This document shows, piece by piece, positions 35,594-45,766 of a DNA stretch of 61,269 bases. The stretch's first letter is position 1. Every line of letters starts with the position of its first letter. Origin of the DNA: Caryophanales bacterium UBA4855 (lineage in GTDB: Bacteria; Bacillota_I; Bacilli_A; RFN20; CAG-826); contig DHEH01000008.1 in assembly GCA_002399785.1 (NCBI GenBank), positions 54,878 to 116,146 on the forward strand. The letters are read 5' to 3'. Both the position numbers and the translations under genes were made by a program. Below the pieces are notes generated by a model. It worked only from the letters and a program-made list of their open reading frames with translations, was not told the origin of the DNA and searched no databases.

Positions 35594-36799
35594 ATGGAAG
35601 ACTTAAGCAAAAAAATTAAATTTTATTTTAGAGGTTATGACAGTTCTAAGTGTCTTCGTTTTTTGTTTGATTTGTATTCACCAATAATTGGAAAAACAGC
35701 CATACTATTTTATATAAATATTTTAAATTATTGTGGGAATGATAACGAATTAACTATTGGCGATGTTCTTAAAAAAGCTGATATAAATTCTCAAGAATTT
35801 TTGCTTTCAAGAAGAACATTGGAATCAATTGGTTTGATCAATACTTTCAAAAACCCCTTCGAAGACCTTGTTATTTTGATAAATGAGCCTCTTTATCCTT
35901 CTGAATTTTTTAACTCAATTGTTTTAAATGGTTTATTCGTTTCAACAGTTGGAAAAGAAAAAGCGCAAGAGATTGTAAATAAATATTCTTTAAATTATGA
36001 CCTCAAAAATTATAAGGAAATCTCTGCTTCTATAAATGACTCTTTTAGTGTTTCTTTTGAATATGGCAGTGTCATAAAAGGTGAAGAAAAATTAGTAACA
36101 AAGAATAATTCCGAAATAAAAATTAAATTTAATAAGAAAATGTTTTTTGATTATATAAAGAAAAATTCGCAAATTTCTGAATCTGCAATTTCGTCTGAAG
36201 AACTCAAAAAGATTATTGAATATACTGGGCTTTATGGCTTTGGTGAAAAAGTAATGGCTGAAATTACAATTGATTCATTTGATTTTAAGCAAGAATTTGG
36301 TCATAAAATTAATTTTGAATATTTTGCAAATCGTGCAAAACATGAGATATCTTTGTATAAACCATTCAAAAAAGCAGATAACAAAGCACAAAAGATCGAT
36401 AGCGACACCGAATTAGCAAATAAAATAAATATGTATGAAAGTACTTCTCCAAGAATTTTCTTAAAAAAATTACAAGGAAATGTTGAACCAGTTAGGTCAG
36501 ATCTAAATTTACTTGAAGATCTTAGTCAAAATTTAGGGCTCTCAAACGGAATTATCAATGTTCTTATTGATTACTGTAACGAAAAAAATAATGGTCAATT
36601 AAATGGCGCTTACGTTAAAAAAATTGGCGCATCTTTAATTAGAGCAAAAGTGTCTTGTGCTTTGGATTGTATAAATTATCTTTATAAATCTAATAAAACT
36701 TTAACTTCAACTAATAATAATGAAGTTTTAAAAAAGGGTGTAATTGATGCAACTATATATGATGGGAATGATGATGGGGAGGATCCATTTGGTAATTAA
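35594..36799 (+). CDS. dnaB: Replication initiation/membrane attachment protein DnaB (Gram-positive type)
   Basis: 401 aa. N-terminal winged-helix region (LFDLYSPIIGKTAILFYINIL). The C-terminal DnaB_2/DnaD-like domain starts MYESTSPRIFL and contains the LSQNLGLSNGIINVLIDYC helices. It helps DnaI load the replicative helicase at origins and restarting forks. It should not be confused with the E. coli DnaB helicase. dnaI begins 2 bp after its stop. A TATAAT box 9 nt before the ATG leaves almost no leader. Confidence 0.88.
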   Translation: MEDLSKKIKFYFRGYDSSKCLRFLFDLYSPIIGKTAILFYINILNYCGNDNELTIGDVLKKADINSQEFLLSRRTLESIGLINTFKNPFEDLVILINEPLYPSEFFNSIVLNGLFVSTVGKEKAQEIVNKYSLNYDLKNYKEISASINDSFSVSFEYGSVIKGEEKLVTKNNSEIKIKFNKKMFFDYIKKNSQISESAISSEELKKIIEYTGLYGFGEKVMAEITIDSFDFKQEFGHKINFEYFANRAKHEISLYKPFKKADNKAQKIDSDTELANKINMYESTSPRIFLKKLQGNVEPVRSDLNLLEDLSQNLGLSNGIINVLIDYCNEKNNGQLNGAYVKKIGASLIRAKVSCALDCINYLYKSNKTLTSTNNNEVLKKGVIDATIYDGNDDGEDPFGN

Positions 36800-36801
36800 A
36801 T

Positions 36802-37701
36802 ATGGAAAAAATTAGAGTAAAAAAAGAAAACTACGATAAAGATTTAGAAGATTATAAAAATGAGATTTACAATAAAATCTCTTCGGATAAAGAGTTTTAT
36901 GCTTCATTAATTCGTGATGGATTTTGTGATGCTGAAATTTTATCTCATCTTTCTACTTTTAACGATTATTACAATAATTATTTAATTAAAAAACAAATTA
37001 AAACATATGCTGACTGCGTTAGATTAAATTGCTTTAATGCAATGTTTTTAACAAAAGATGAAAATAAAGATATTGTGAGGACATTTGAACCATTCGCTCC
37101 CGTAAAAGAGAAAATTGATTATAATTCTTGTTTTATAACTAAGGATTTTGATGATGAATTTGATAATTTAAAATGGTCTGATATAAAAAATGCAAATATT
37201 AAAAAAAATATATCTTCTCTGATTAAAAACAATAAATGGATTTACTTGAGTGGTGCAACTAGATGTGGAAAAAGTTACATTGCTATTGCTTTACTTAATA
37301 ATTTTATTTCTAAAAACCATAAAAAAGTTGCTTTCATTAATGCAACAACTAGATTTAAAGAATTAATGGACCTTTATTCATCTTACAATAAAGATGATAA
37401 AGAAGAATTTTTCAAAGAATTTGATTTATATTGTAATTGTGATTTGTTGGTTATTGATGATTTTGGAAACGAGTATAAAAATGAAGGAATTAGAGACAAT
37501 GTCGTCATCCCTTTAATTAAAAACAGAGTGAGCAAAAATAAGTTAACCATCTTTACAAGCGAGTTTTCAATCGATGATGTTTGTACCTTATACTCTATTA
37601 ATAAACAGGTTGGTGAAATTAAATCCAAACAACTTAAAAATATTTTAAGATCGAAAATCGATGCTGAATTATTGATTAGTTCAGTGCCTGGATTGTATTA
37701 G
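36802..37701 (+). CDS. dnaI: Primosomal protein DnaI (helicase loader)
   Basis: 299 aa AAA+ ATPase. The N-terminal ~130 residues are the helicase-binding region (YADCVRLNCF, possibly the zinc-site remnant). Walker A is SGATRCGKSYIA, Walker B is LLVIDDFGNE, with sensor-type IFTSEFSIDDV and an Arg-rich LRSKIDAE end. It loads the replicative helicase with DnaB and DnaD. Its stop overlaps the convergent mutM-coaE stop by 4 bp, with no terminator visible between them. Confidence 0.92.
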   Translation: MEKIRVKKENYDKDLEDYKNEIYNKISSDKEFYASLIRDGFCDAEILSHLSTFNDYYNNYLIKKQIKTYADCVRLNCFNAMFLTKDENKDIVRTFEPFAPVKEKIDYNSCFITKDFDDEFDNLKWSDIKNANIKKNISSLIKNNKWIYLSGATRCGKSYIAIALLNNFISKNHKKVAFINATTRFKELMDLYSSYNKDDKEEFFKEFDLYCNCDLLVIDDFGNEYKNEGIRDNVVIPLIKNRVSKNKLTIFTSEFSIDDVCTLYSINKQVGEIKSKQLKNILRSKIDAELLISSVPGLY

Positions 37702-39077
37702 TTTAAGTTTTTATCTATTTGTTCAAATAAGTCATTTAATGAGCGATTATTTTCAATCAAAATGACTTTTTTATTTGATTTATCGTAGTGGTAGTCTGAG
37801 TTTAGTTTTAGTGAAATCTCCAGTGAATCCCCTCTATTTTCTAAATTTTGAACTTGTTTTTCTTTGTTTAATGATAGGACAAAAATCTTTTTAAAAAGAA
37901 ATTCAAAATGCGCTTTAAATAGTAAAGGAACTTCGATTGCTACTAATTCATTATCGGTAATATATTTAATAAGTTTTTCTTCTAGAACAGGATAGATATA
38001 TTTTTCAACTTCTTTCTTTTTATCTGGTTTTTCGATCATAATTAAGCGAGCAATTTTTCTTTTTCTTTCGTCATCAATATCAAAATCAGTTTTTAAGATT
38101 CTTGAAATTTTATTTTTATGTATTGGATCTTTGTAAAGTTCATGTATTTCTTCATCACATGAAATTGTTAAATATCCTTTATCTTTAAGGTGATTTAAAA
38201 CTTGAGATTTTCCAGAACCAATTGGTCCGGTAATTCCGATGGCTTTTTCATAATGTTTATTTATTTGGCAGTTTGGGCAAAAAGTAGTGCCTCTTCCTCC
38301 GACATATATTTTATGAAATGTAGTTCCGCAATTTGGACAAATTTCACCTTCTTTACCATAACACATTAATACTGCTTGAAATTTTCCGTCAACACCTTCG
38401 CTAGGATGAAATGAGTGAATTGTAGAACCACCCAATTCGATAGCTCTTGAAAGAATAATTTTGGCATTTTTAGCAATTTCATCAATTTGACTATGGGAAA
38501 GTTCATTTCCTAAAGTTAAAGGATTAATTTTGGTTGCATATAAAATTTCATCAGCATAAATATTGCCAATTCCACATAAAATTTCTTGGTCTAGAAGCAA
38601 CGCCTTCATAGGTTTCTTTTTATTAAATTTTTTGTATAAAAGTGGCAAATCGGAATCTTGAATTTTGTTAGCTTCAGGACCTAATTTTGCAATCATTTTT
38701 TCTTGCAAATAATGCTCCTCATCAGTTAAATACATAATTCCGAATTTTCTTGTATCATCATAAAAAAGATAGGTATCATCGTTAAATTTAAAGCAAGCGC
38801 TACTAGCTCTAATTGGATTATATTCTTTTGTAAATCGATATTTTCCTTCCATTCTTAGGTGAGAAATTATTACAAAAGAATTGTCAAAATGAATAAAAAG
38901 AAATTTACCATATCGTGATAAACCGGTAATGGTAGCACCAATCAATTTTGATTTAAATTCGCTGAGTGGAGTCAAAACTAAACGAGGAAAATAAACATCA
39001 ATTTCCGCAATTTTTTTGCCTTTAACTAAAGGCTCTAAGATATTTTTAACAGTTTCTACTTCAGGTAATTCTGGCAT
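37698..39077 (-). CDS. MutM-CoaE fusion: formamidopyrimidine-DNA glycosylase plus dephospho-CoA kinase
   Basis: 459 aa in one uninterrupted frame. Residues 1-272 are MutM/Fpg: catalytic N-terminal PELPEVETV, LRMEGKYRF, the H2TH part CGIGNIYADEIL, and a zinc finger C247-x2-C250 ... C267-x2-C270. Residues 278-459 are CoaE: P-loop GPIGSGKS at 284-291, DEEIHELY, AIEVPLLFK. They remove 8-oxoguanine and phosphorylate dephospho-CoA respectively. In Bacillus the two are adjacent separate genes downstream of polA, so this looks like loss of the mutM stop. No linker is evident. Translationally coupled to polA. Confidence 0.92.
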   Translation of the reverse strand: MPELPEVETVKNILEPLVKGKKIAEIDVYFPRLVLTPLSEFKSKLIGATITGLSRYGKFLFIHFDNSFVIISHLRMEGKYRFTKEYNPIRASSACFKFNDDTYLFYDDTRKFGIMYLTDEEHYLQEKMIAKLGPEANKIQDSDLPLLYKKFNKKKPMKALLLDQEILCGIGNIYADEILYATKINPLTLGNELSHSQIDEIAKNAKIILSRAIELGGSTIHSFHPSEGVDGKFQAVLMCYGKEGEICPNCGTTFHKIYVGGRGTTFCPNCQINKHYEKAIGITGPIGSGKSQVLNHLKDKGYLTISCDEEIHELYKDPIHKNKISRILKTDFDIDDERKRKIARLIMIEKPDKKKEVEKYIYPVLEEKLIKYITDNELVAIEVPLLFKAHFEFLFKKIFVLSLNKEKQVQNLENRGDSLEISLKLNSDYHYDKSNKKVILIENNRSLNDLFEQIDKNLN

Positions 39078-39080
39078 ATT

Positions 39081-41684
39081 TTATTTAGCATCGAACCAAG
39101 TCTTTGCATAACCTCCATCTACTTTTAATTTTACTTTTAATTTAACACAATGTTCCATTATGTTTTTAACTAAAGCCATAACTTCAACTTTTTCTTGATC
39201 ATTAACTTTAATAATAAGTTCATCGTGAATTTGGCTTACTATTTTTGCTTCATAATTATTTTCTTTGAGAGCTTTATAAACTTTTATCATAGCAATTTTT
39301 ATTAAATCTGCTGCGCTTCCTTGAATTGGTGCGTTTTTAGCAGCTCTTTTCGCAAACTCACGAACGGAATAATTATCACTATTAAGTTCTGGAAGATATC
39401 TTCTTCGATTAAACATCGTTTCAGCAAAACCTTTTTCAGTAGCTGTTTTAACAAGAGAATTTAAATAAATATTTATTTGAGGAAATTCTTTATTGAAAGA
39501 AGTCATTATTTGACGAGCTTCAGGAATTGAACAATTAATTTGCTCTGCAAGTCCCCAATCGCTTATACCATAAACAATTCCAAAATTAACAGCTTTTGCT
39601 TTTCTTCTTTCTAATGATGTTGGTTCTTCAGTTAAATGAAAAATGAGTTTTGCGGTAGAAGAGTGAATATCTTCGTCGTTATTAAACATAGAAATCATCT
39701 CCTTATTATCGCTTAAACTAGCAAGAATCCTTAATTCAATTTGCGAATAATCAAGAGACAAAATATTTAAATTATCTTCTTTATAAAAGAAAGCTTTTCT
39801 TATTTGTTTTCCGTCTTCATCACGAACACTGATATTTTGTAAATTTGGTTCGCTACTAGAAAGTCTTCCTGTCGAAGTAATTGCTTGGTTAAATGTGGCA
39901 TGAATTTTTCCATCTTCATCAATATATGGAATAAATCCATTGATGTATGTAGAGAGAAGTTTATTGTATTTTCGATATTCAATTATTTCATTAATTATTG
40001 GATGATCTTCACTAAGTTCAATCAAATAATCTATTGATGTGGAGTGCTTTTTATTGTCTTTTAATTGAAGTTGATTGTATAAAATATCGGCTAATTCTTT
40101 AGTGGAATTAATGTTAAATTGTTTTCCTGCATATCGATAAATATTTTCTTTTTTTGCTTCAATAATTTTCTTATATTCATCCCCAAAATCTTCAAGAGTT
40201 TTTTTGTCGAGAGGAAAACCTTCAATTTCCATATCAGCTAAAACATCAACTAAAGGGATTTCAATGTCACGATATAATTTAATTTGTGTTAATTCGTTTA
40301 ATTTATCTAATAATCTATTAGATAGTGATAAAGAATAATGAGCTTCGCAAGCGCAAAGTAGTGCATTGCCTTCGCTAAATAAATCCATGTTATTATATGC
40401 ATAATTAATGTTAATTGAATAATAGGATAATATGCTATTTAAATCGTTAGAAATACCTGGTTCAATTAGATAACTTGCAATCAATAAATCAAAGAACAGA
40501 CCATCGATTTTATAACCATTATGTTCGAGGACAAATCTTACTTTTTTGTAATCAAAAGCATATTTAGAAATGCTCTTATTTTTCAATATCCCCTGCAAAT
40601 ACCCATCGGATTTTAAATCTTCTTCAGAAATATAATAGTTTTTTCCATCAATAGAAAGTGCTAATCCAAGCAATGTTGCAATATGATAATTCTCATTGGT
40701 GAAGTCAACGCTAATACCAATTTTTGTTGGTTTTATTTTTTCATCAAGTTTAGAAATCTTAGTGAATTCAACTTTATCGTTATCGGCGCTTTCGGCCCTT
40801 AATTTTTTAGGAAGTTTGTTTATCATATTTTTAAAATTGTATTTATTAGCGAAAGCGCTGACTTTATTGAAGTCATAACCTTGATATACTACATCTTGTG
40901 AAGTAAAAGGGACATCATCGGTAGTATCCATTGTAGCAAGTTCACGGCATAATTGGCCCATTTCTTGATTCTCAATAATTTTTGTTTTTAGACTAGGTGT
41001 CAATTCATTAGCATGTTCAATTATGTTATCTAAATCGCCATATTTCATAATTAGAGTCTTGGCTGTTTTGTCTCCAACACCAGGAATACCTTTTAAATTA
41101 TCGCTTGGATCACCCATCAATCCTTTATATTCAATAATTTGTTTAGGATCAAAACCCCATTCTTCCTTAAATGAAGAAGGGGTCATTTCGTGAATATCTT
41201 TTAATCCTTTTTTAATTAATTCAACAGTGGTGTTGTCATTAATTAATTGCAAATAATCTTTATCACTTGTGTATAAATATACTTTGTAGCCATCTTTTTC
41301 ACATTTTTTTGCCATGATAGCGGCGATATCGTCAGCTTCTAAGTTTGAATCTTCGTAATAGCGAATATTTAAAGCATCCATCAATTCTCGAGAAATAGCA
41401 AATTGTGGTTTTAAAGCTTCTGGAGCAGGAGCTCTATTAGCTTTATATTCAGCAAATTTTTTATGTCTAAATGTTTTTTTGTCTTTATCAAAAGCGACAA
41501 AAAAACCATCCTCTTTGTTTAATGAGGAAATTAAAGAAAGAATCATATTTGAAAAAGCAAAAATAGCGTTAGTTGGAATTCCGTCTTGGTTTTTCATTAC
41601 AAAATCGGGATTTTGAGGATTATATGTCGCATAAAATGCTCTAAACAACAAACTATTTCCATCTATAATTAAAATTTTTGCCAT
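39081..41684 (-). CDS. polA: DNA polymerase I
   Basis: 867 aa. The 5'-3' exonuclease domain (1-290) has LIIDGNSLLFRAFYA, SNLEADDIAAIMAKK and GDPSDNLKGIPGVGDKTA. The middle 3'-5' exonuclease-like domain lacks a clear DxE motif, so proofreading is probably lost, as in Bacillus. The polymerase domain has LSLDYSQIELRILA, RRKAKAVNFGIVYG and VSQIHDELI. It replaces RNA primers and fills repair gaps. It lies 1-3 bp from dnaE and mutM-coaE in one operon. Confidence 0.95.
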   Translation of the reverse strand: MAKILIIDGNSLLFRAFYATYNPQNPDFVMKNQDGIPTNAIFAFSNMILSLISSLNKEDGFFVAFDKDKKTFRHKKFAEYKANRAPAPEALKPQFAISRELMDALNIRYYEDSNLEADDIAAIMAKKCEKDGYKVYLYTSDKDYLQLINDNTTVELIKKGLKDIHEMTPSSFKEEWGFDPKQIIEYKGLMGDPSDNLKGIPGVGDKTAKTLIMKYGDLDNIIEHANELTPSLKTKIIENQEMGQLCRELATMDTTDDVPFTSQDVVYQGYDFNKVSAFANKYNFKNMINKLPKKLRAESADNDKVEFTKISKLDEKIKPTKIGISVDFTNENYHIATLLGLALSIDGKNYYISEEDLKSDGYLQGILKNKSISKYAFDYKKVRFVLEHNGYKIDGLFFDLLIASYLIEPGISNDLNSILSYYSININYAYNNMDLFSEGNALLCACEAHYSLSLSNRLLDKLNELTQIKLYRDIEIPLVDVLADMEIEGFPLDKKTLEDFGDEYKKIIEAKKENIYRYAGKQFNINSTKELADILYNQLQLKDNKKHSTSIDYLIELSEDHPIINEIIEYRKYNKLLSTYINGFIPYIDEDGKIHATFNQAITSTGRLSSSEPNLQNISVRDEDGKQIRKAFFYKEDNLNILSLDYSQIELRILASLSDNKEMISMFNNDEDIHSSTAKLIFHLTEEPTSLERRKAKAVNFGIVYGISDWGLAEQINCSIPEARQIMTSFNKEFPQINIYLNSLVKTATEKGFAETMFNRRRYLPELNSDNYSVREFAKRAAKNAPIQGSAADLIKIAMIKVYKALKENNYEAKIVSQIHDELIIKVNDQEKVEVMALVKNIMEHCVKLKVKLKVDGGYAKTWFDAK

Positions 41685-41685
41685 A

Positions 41686-44600
41686 CTAATTTTCTACTCT
41701 TTCTATTGTATCTATTATAAAACTATCTTTTCCTCTTGATGAATCTTTAAAACCGGAAATCAAAAGTATATTGTTTATTTTAAGGTTTGCTCCATATTGA
41801 GCATATTGAGCACTGAACAAAACACAGTCTATTTCCGATTCATCATCATGAACAAGGATGAATCCCATTGGTTTTCCAGCATCTTTTCCGCTCTTTATAG
41901 TAATATTTTTAATTGATTGAACAATGCCCAAGATATAAGAAGGTTTTTTTTGTTCCAAATCACTAATTTGAATAATGTTTTTATGTTCTAAAAATTTAGG
42001 ATTTATATGTTTGAGTGGTGAATCACTTATCATTGTTCCAAGAGCCTGGTATTCGTTTTGGATTCTTTCAAGTGGATCATCAGGAACTGGATTAATGAAA
42101 CTATCATCTAAACCATAATCACTAAATAATGAATTACTGTCTAGTGTATTTTCCCATTCACGGAATCTATTGATGTTGTTTTTAAGAGTTTTTCTGTTCG
42201 AATAAATCGAATCAAATATTCCTGCATCAATTAAAGAAGCATAAGATTTATCGCTTAAAACAGTTCCGCTTGTATGCATTCTAACCACAAAATTTTTGAC
42301 CGATGTAAATTTTCCGTTTGTATCTCTTTCCAAAATAATGTTTTCAATTATTTGTCGTGGAAAACGATTAATACCTGTTAAAGGCATCAATAATTTACCA
42401 TCAACTAACCTAAATGAAGTGGTAGATTCATTGACGTTTGGTAATAAAATAGAAATATTGTTTCGTTTCATTTCAGCGATATATTTTGTAAATCTAGCGT
42501 CGTCGCTTCCGTATTTTTGATCTAATATTGCTGTATAGAACTCAGGCGCATAAAAAGCTTTTAAATATGCTTCTTGAATAGCGATTTTAGCATAGCAAAC
42601 AGCATGCGATTTATTAAAACCGTAATTTGCAAAATTCTCAATTAAATTAAAAATACTATTTGCTGTTTTTACATCATGTTGATTTTTGATTGCACCTTTA
42701 ATAAAATCATCCTTCATTTTAAGCATTTCGTCTTTGTGTTTTTTGCTGATAGCACGTCTAAATAAATCAGCTTGTGCAAAAGAAAAACCGCTAAAAACAC
42801 GTGCAATTTGCATAATTTGTTCTTGATAAATGATTATTCCGTAAGTTTCTTTCAATATATTAGTTAATGATTTATCAGGATAAATAATTCTTTGATGTTG
42901 ATTTTTTCTTTGAGAATAAACTGGAATTTGTTTTTGTGGACCAGGTCTATCTAAAGAAATTGTGGCAACAATATCAGCAAAACAAGTTGGTTTAATTGAA
43001 TTTATTGCTTGTAAAGCAGCGCTTGTATCCAACTGGAAAATTCCCATTGTTGAATCGTTTAAAATTAACTTATAAATTGCTTCATCATTATAGTCGATTT
43101 TTTCTAAATCCACCGCCAATCCCCTGTTAATTTTGATGGAGCTTAAACAATTGGTAATTATTGTTAAATGATTAAGACCTAAAATATCGAACTTTAAAAA
43201 GCCTTGTTCTTCAAGATAATCTTTTTCAAATTGAGTGACTTGTTGAGGATCGTAAGTTAATGGCATTATTCCTGGTAAAGCGTCGTTGTTTAAAACGACA
43301 CCAGCAGCATGTAAACCTTTTTGTCTAGGTAATCCTTCAATTAAATGAGCGTATTTAAAAATTATATCTTTATAATCAACTCTTCTAGATTCAATAACTT
43401 CTTTAAAAGCAGGAATATTATCATAAGCATAATTTAAATCGTATTTGCCAGCATTAAAGTTATTTGGAATAGTTTTACAAATTTCATCAGCTTGAGCCGT
43501 ATTATAGCCAAAAACAGAAGTGGTGTCTCTTAATGCTTGTTTAGCTCCAAATGTTTGAAAAGCAACGATTCTAGCGACATGTTCGTAACCATATTTATCT
43601 GATAAATATGTGAAAATTTTATCTCGATAAATATCAGCAAAATCAACATCTATATCAGGCATAGAACGTCTTTCAGGATTTAAAAATCTTTCAAATAATA
43701 AGCCATATCGTAAAGGATCAACTTCGGTAATTCCTAATAAGTAGGAAATTAAACAACCGGCAGCCGAACCTCTTCCCGGACCAACCATTATATTGTTATT
43801 TTTAGCATACATTACATAATCTTGAACGATTAAAAAATAGTCGCAATAACCCATTTTTTCTATTGTTATAAATTCATAATTTAAACGATTGCGGTATTCA
43901 GGTTGTCTTTCTAAATTAATTTTTCTTACTTTTAAACCATTTAGAATTTTCGATTTTAATAGGTCTTTGCTGGGGATATTGAGTTTACTAGGGAAATTGC
44001 TAAGCTCACCACGTTTAATAATAAAGGTGAAGTTAAGAGATTTAAAAAATTTAATAGTGTTAGATAATTCACTTGAAGTATAAAACTTTTTGATTTCTTC
44101 TTGGTTCTTAAAAAAATAATGAGAATCTTCTATAGGGTCATTGATATTAATGGTTTCTTGTTTCTCGACAGCATTAAGCATCTTAATGACGATTGCATCA
44201 TCTTTTTTTAGATATTTATTAACTGGAAATGCTATGCAATTGTAACTATGGGTTTGCGCAAAATTTCGCACACCATCTGCAAAGTCGATTTGATCTTTAG
44301 TATATATTTCAATTCCGATTAAAAAGACTTTAAAATATGAAGCGATTTTTGCAAAATCATGCGCAAACTCCCCTTCTTTTAGATTTTTGAAGAGTTGATT
44401 TGTAATTGAGAACACACACAATAAACCTTGTGTGTGTTCTTTTAATTCATCTATTTCAACTTTGTTATTTTTTTGATATAGAGAAGATAAGAAAGAAAGA
44501 TTTTTATATCCTTCCTCTGATTCTATAAATAAAGATAAGGTGTTTTCACCAACATCCAAATCCATACCAAAAATAGGTTTTACATTATTTTCTAAACAAA

Positions 44601-44757
44601 TTTTGTTGAATTCTGCAAAACCATACATTACATTTTTATCGCAAATACCCAAAGAAGTGTATTCATCTTTCTTTGCTTCATTCACTAAACTGGAAATTTG
44701 AATTCCAGATTTTAAAAATGAATAACCGGTGTAAATATGTAATGGTAAAAAATTCAT
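41686..44757 (-). CDS. dnaE: DNA polymerase III alpha subunit, DnaE type
   Basis: 1023 aa. N-terminal PHP domain (PLHIYTGYSFLKSGIQ), catalytic palm with GPGRGSAAGCLISYLLG and MPDIDVDFAD (the metal-binding Asp pair), beta-binding and HhH regions, and a C-terminal OB fold (FILVHDDESEIDCVLF). Shorter than E. coli DnaE (1160 aa) and similar to the DnaE3/short type of Firmicutes. Its start codon overlaps the nrnA stop by 1 bp. A PolC, expected in this group, is not in the window. Confidence 0.95.
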   Translation of the reverse strand: MNFLPLHIYTGYSFLKSGIQISSLVNEAKKDEYTSLGICDKNVMYGFAEFNKICLENNVKPIFGMDLDVGENTLSLFIESEEGYKNLSFLSSLYQKNNKVEIDELKEHTQGLLCVFSITNQLFKNLKEGEFAHDFAKIASYFKVFLIGIEIYTKDQIDFADGVRNFAQTHSYNCIAFPVNKYLKKDDAIVIKMLNAVEKQETININDPIEDSHYFFKNQEEIKKFYTSSELSNTIKFFKSLNFTFIIKRGELSNFPSKLNIPSKDLLKSKILNGLKVRKINLERQPEYRNRLNYEFITIEKMGYCDYFLIVQDYVMYAKNNNIMVGPGRGSAAGCLISYLLGITEVDPLRYGLLFERFLNPERRSMPDIDVDFADIYRDKIFTYLSDKYGYEHVARIVAFQTFGAKQALRDTTSVFGYNTAQADEICKTIPNNFNAGKYDLNYAYDNIPAFKEVIESRRVDYKDIIFKYAHLIEGLPRQKGLHAAGVVLNNDALPGIMPLTYDPQQVTQFEKDYLEEQGFLKFDILGLNHLTIITNCLSSIKINRGLAVDLEKIDYNDEAIYKLILNDSTMGIFQLDTSAALQAINSIKPTCFADIVATISLDRPGPQKQIPVYSQRKNQHQRIIYPDKSLTNILKETYGIIIYQEQIMQIARVFSGFSFAQADLFRRAISKKHKDEMLKMKDDFIKGAIKNQHDVKTANSIFNLIENFANYGFNKSHAVCYAKIAIQEAYLKAFYAPEFYTAILDQKYGSDDARFTKYIAEMKRNNISILLPNVNESTTSFRLVDGKLLMPLTGINRFPRQIIENIILERDTNGKFTSVKNFVVRMHTSGTVLSDKSYASLIDAGIFDSIYSNRKTLKNNINRFREWENTLDSNSLFSDYGLDDSFINPVPDDPLERIQNEYQALGTMISDSPLKHINPKFLEHKNIIQISDLEQKKPSYILGIVQSIKNITIKSGKDAGKPMGFILVHDDESEIDCVLFSAQYAQYGANLKINNILLISGFKDSSRGKDSFIIDTIERVEN

Positions 44758-45764
44758 TATTTTTTGTTTGCTATAACGACAGCATCAAGTGCAGAAATAA
44801 ACTTATCTAATTCTGTTAAGTCTTTAATTTGTGCACCAGCCGCTTGCGCATGTCCTCCGCCACCGAATTGAGCAGCAACATCATTAATTGAGTAATTTCT
44901 AGATCTGATAGAAATTCTATAGCATGGTTCAGTGATATCTTCAGTAATTGAGCACCAGATATTAATACCTTTATATGGAGCGAAGAAATTGACGTTGTCT
45001 TTTCCTTGTTCGCTAGCCATACCAAACTTATCTAAATCTTTTTGAGTAAATATATAGTAAGCGACACCTTCATTAGAAATTTTAAAATTATCTAAAATAA
45101 ACTTAGTAACCTCTAAGTCTTTAATGTCTTTTTGGAACATCTCTTCATAAACATTTGGAATATCGATTCCAGTTGAAACTAAATTTTCAGCAACTTCAAA
45201 AGTCATTGGAGTAGTGGAATTGTATTTAAACGAACCAGAATCACCAATTAAAGCAATATATAAATAACGAGCAGCAACTTTTGATAATTGATATTGTGGT
45301 TCTAAATCGATCAAAATATCAGAAATTATTTCGCTAGTAGCGGCTCTATCAATATCAACTAAAGAATGAGTAGCAACTTCTTCTTTATTTGGGTGGTGGT
45401 CAAATTTGAAAATAAAACTTCCTCTTTTATAACGAGGATCAGCGATACGTTTGTCATCTCCGACATCGACAATCACTGCTAAAAATGGATCATTAAAATA
45501 AGAATCCTTTAATTCATCCATTTTTGGAAATAATCCACGTGGAGTAAACTCAACATGGTTATCACCAACAACCTTAATTTCCTTATTTGGGAAATTTTCT
45601 TTAAGCCAGGTTGCTAAACCCATTTGAGTACCTAAAGCATCAAAATCAGGTTTAATATGTCTAAAAACTACGATATGATCATACTTTTTAACATTTTCTA
45701 AAAATATTTTAATATCTTTTTTATGTTCTTTACAAAAATTTGATATATATGAAACTTTCTTCAC
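44757..45764 (-). CDS. nrnA: Bifunctional oligoribonuclease/PAP phosphatase NrnA
   Basis: 335 aa, DHH-DHHA1 phosphoesterase. HIKPDFDALGTQMGL, VDVGDDKRI, FDHHPN (the DHH site), and C-terminal GGGGHAQAAGA of DHHA1. It degrades nano-RNA and dephosphorylates pAp. The start is GTG with AAAGGAG 8-9 nt upstream. First gene of an nrnA-dnaE-polA-mutM/coaE operon located 2 bp after ackA. Confidence 0.93.
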   Translation of the reverse strand: MKKVSYISNFCKEHKKDIKIFLENVKKYDHIVVFRHIKPDFDALGTQMGLATWLKENFPNKEIKVVGDNHVEFTPRGLFPKMDELKDSYFNDPFLAVIVDVGDDKRIADPRYKRGSFIFKFDHHPNKEEVATHSLVDIDRAATSEIISDILIDLEPQYQLSKVAARYLYIALIGDSGSFKYNSTTPMTFEVAENLVSTGIDIPNVYEEMFQKDIKDLEVTKFILDNFKISNEGVAYYIFTQKDLDKFGMASEQGKDNVNFFAPYKGINIWCSITEDITEPCYRISIRSRNYSINDVAAQFGGGGHAQAAGAQIKDLTELDKFISALDAVVIANKK

Positions 45765-45766
45765 TT

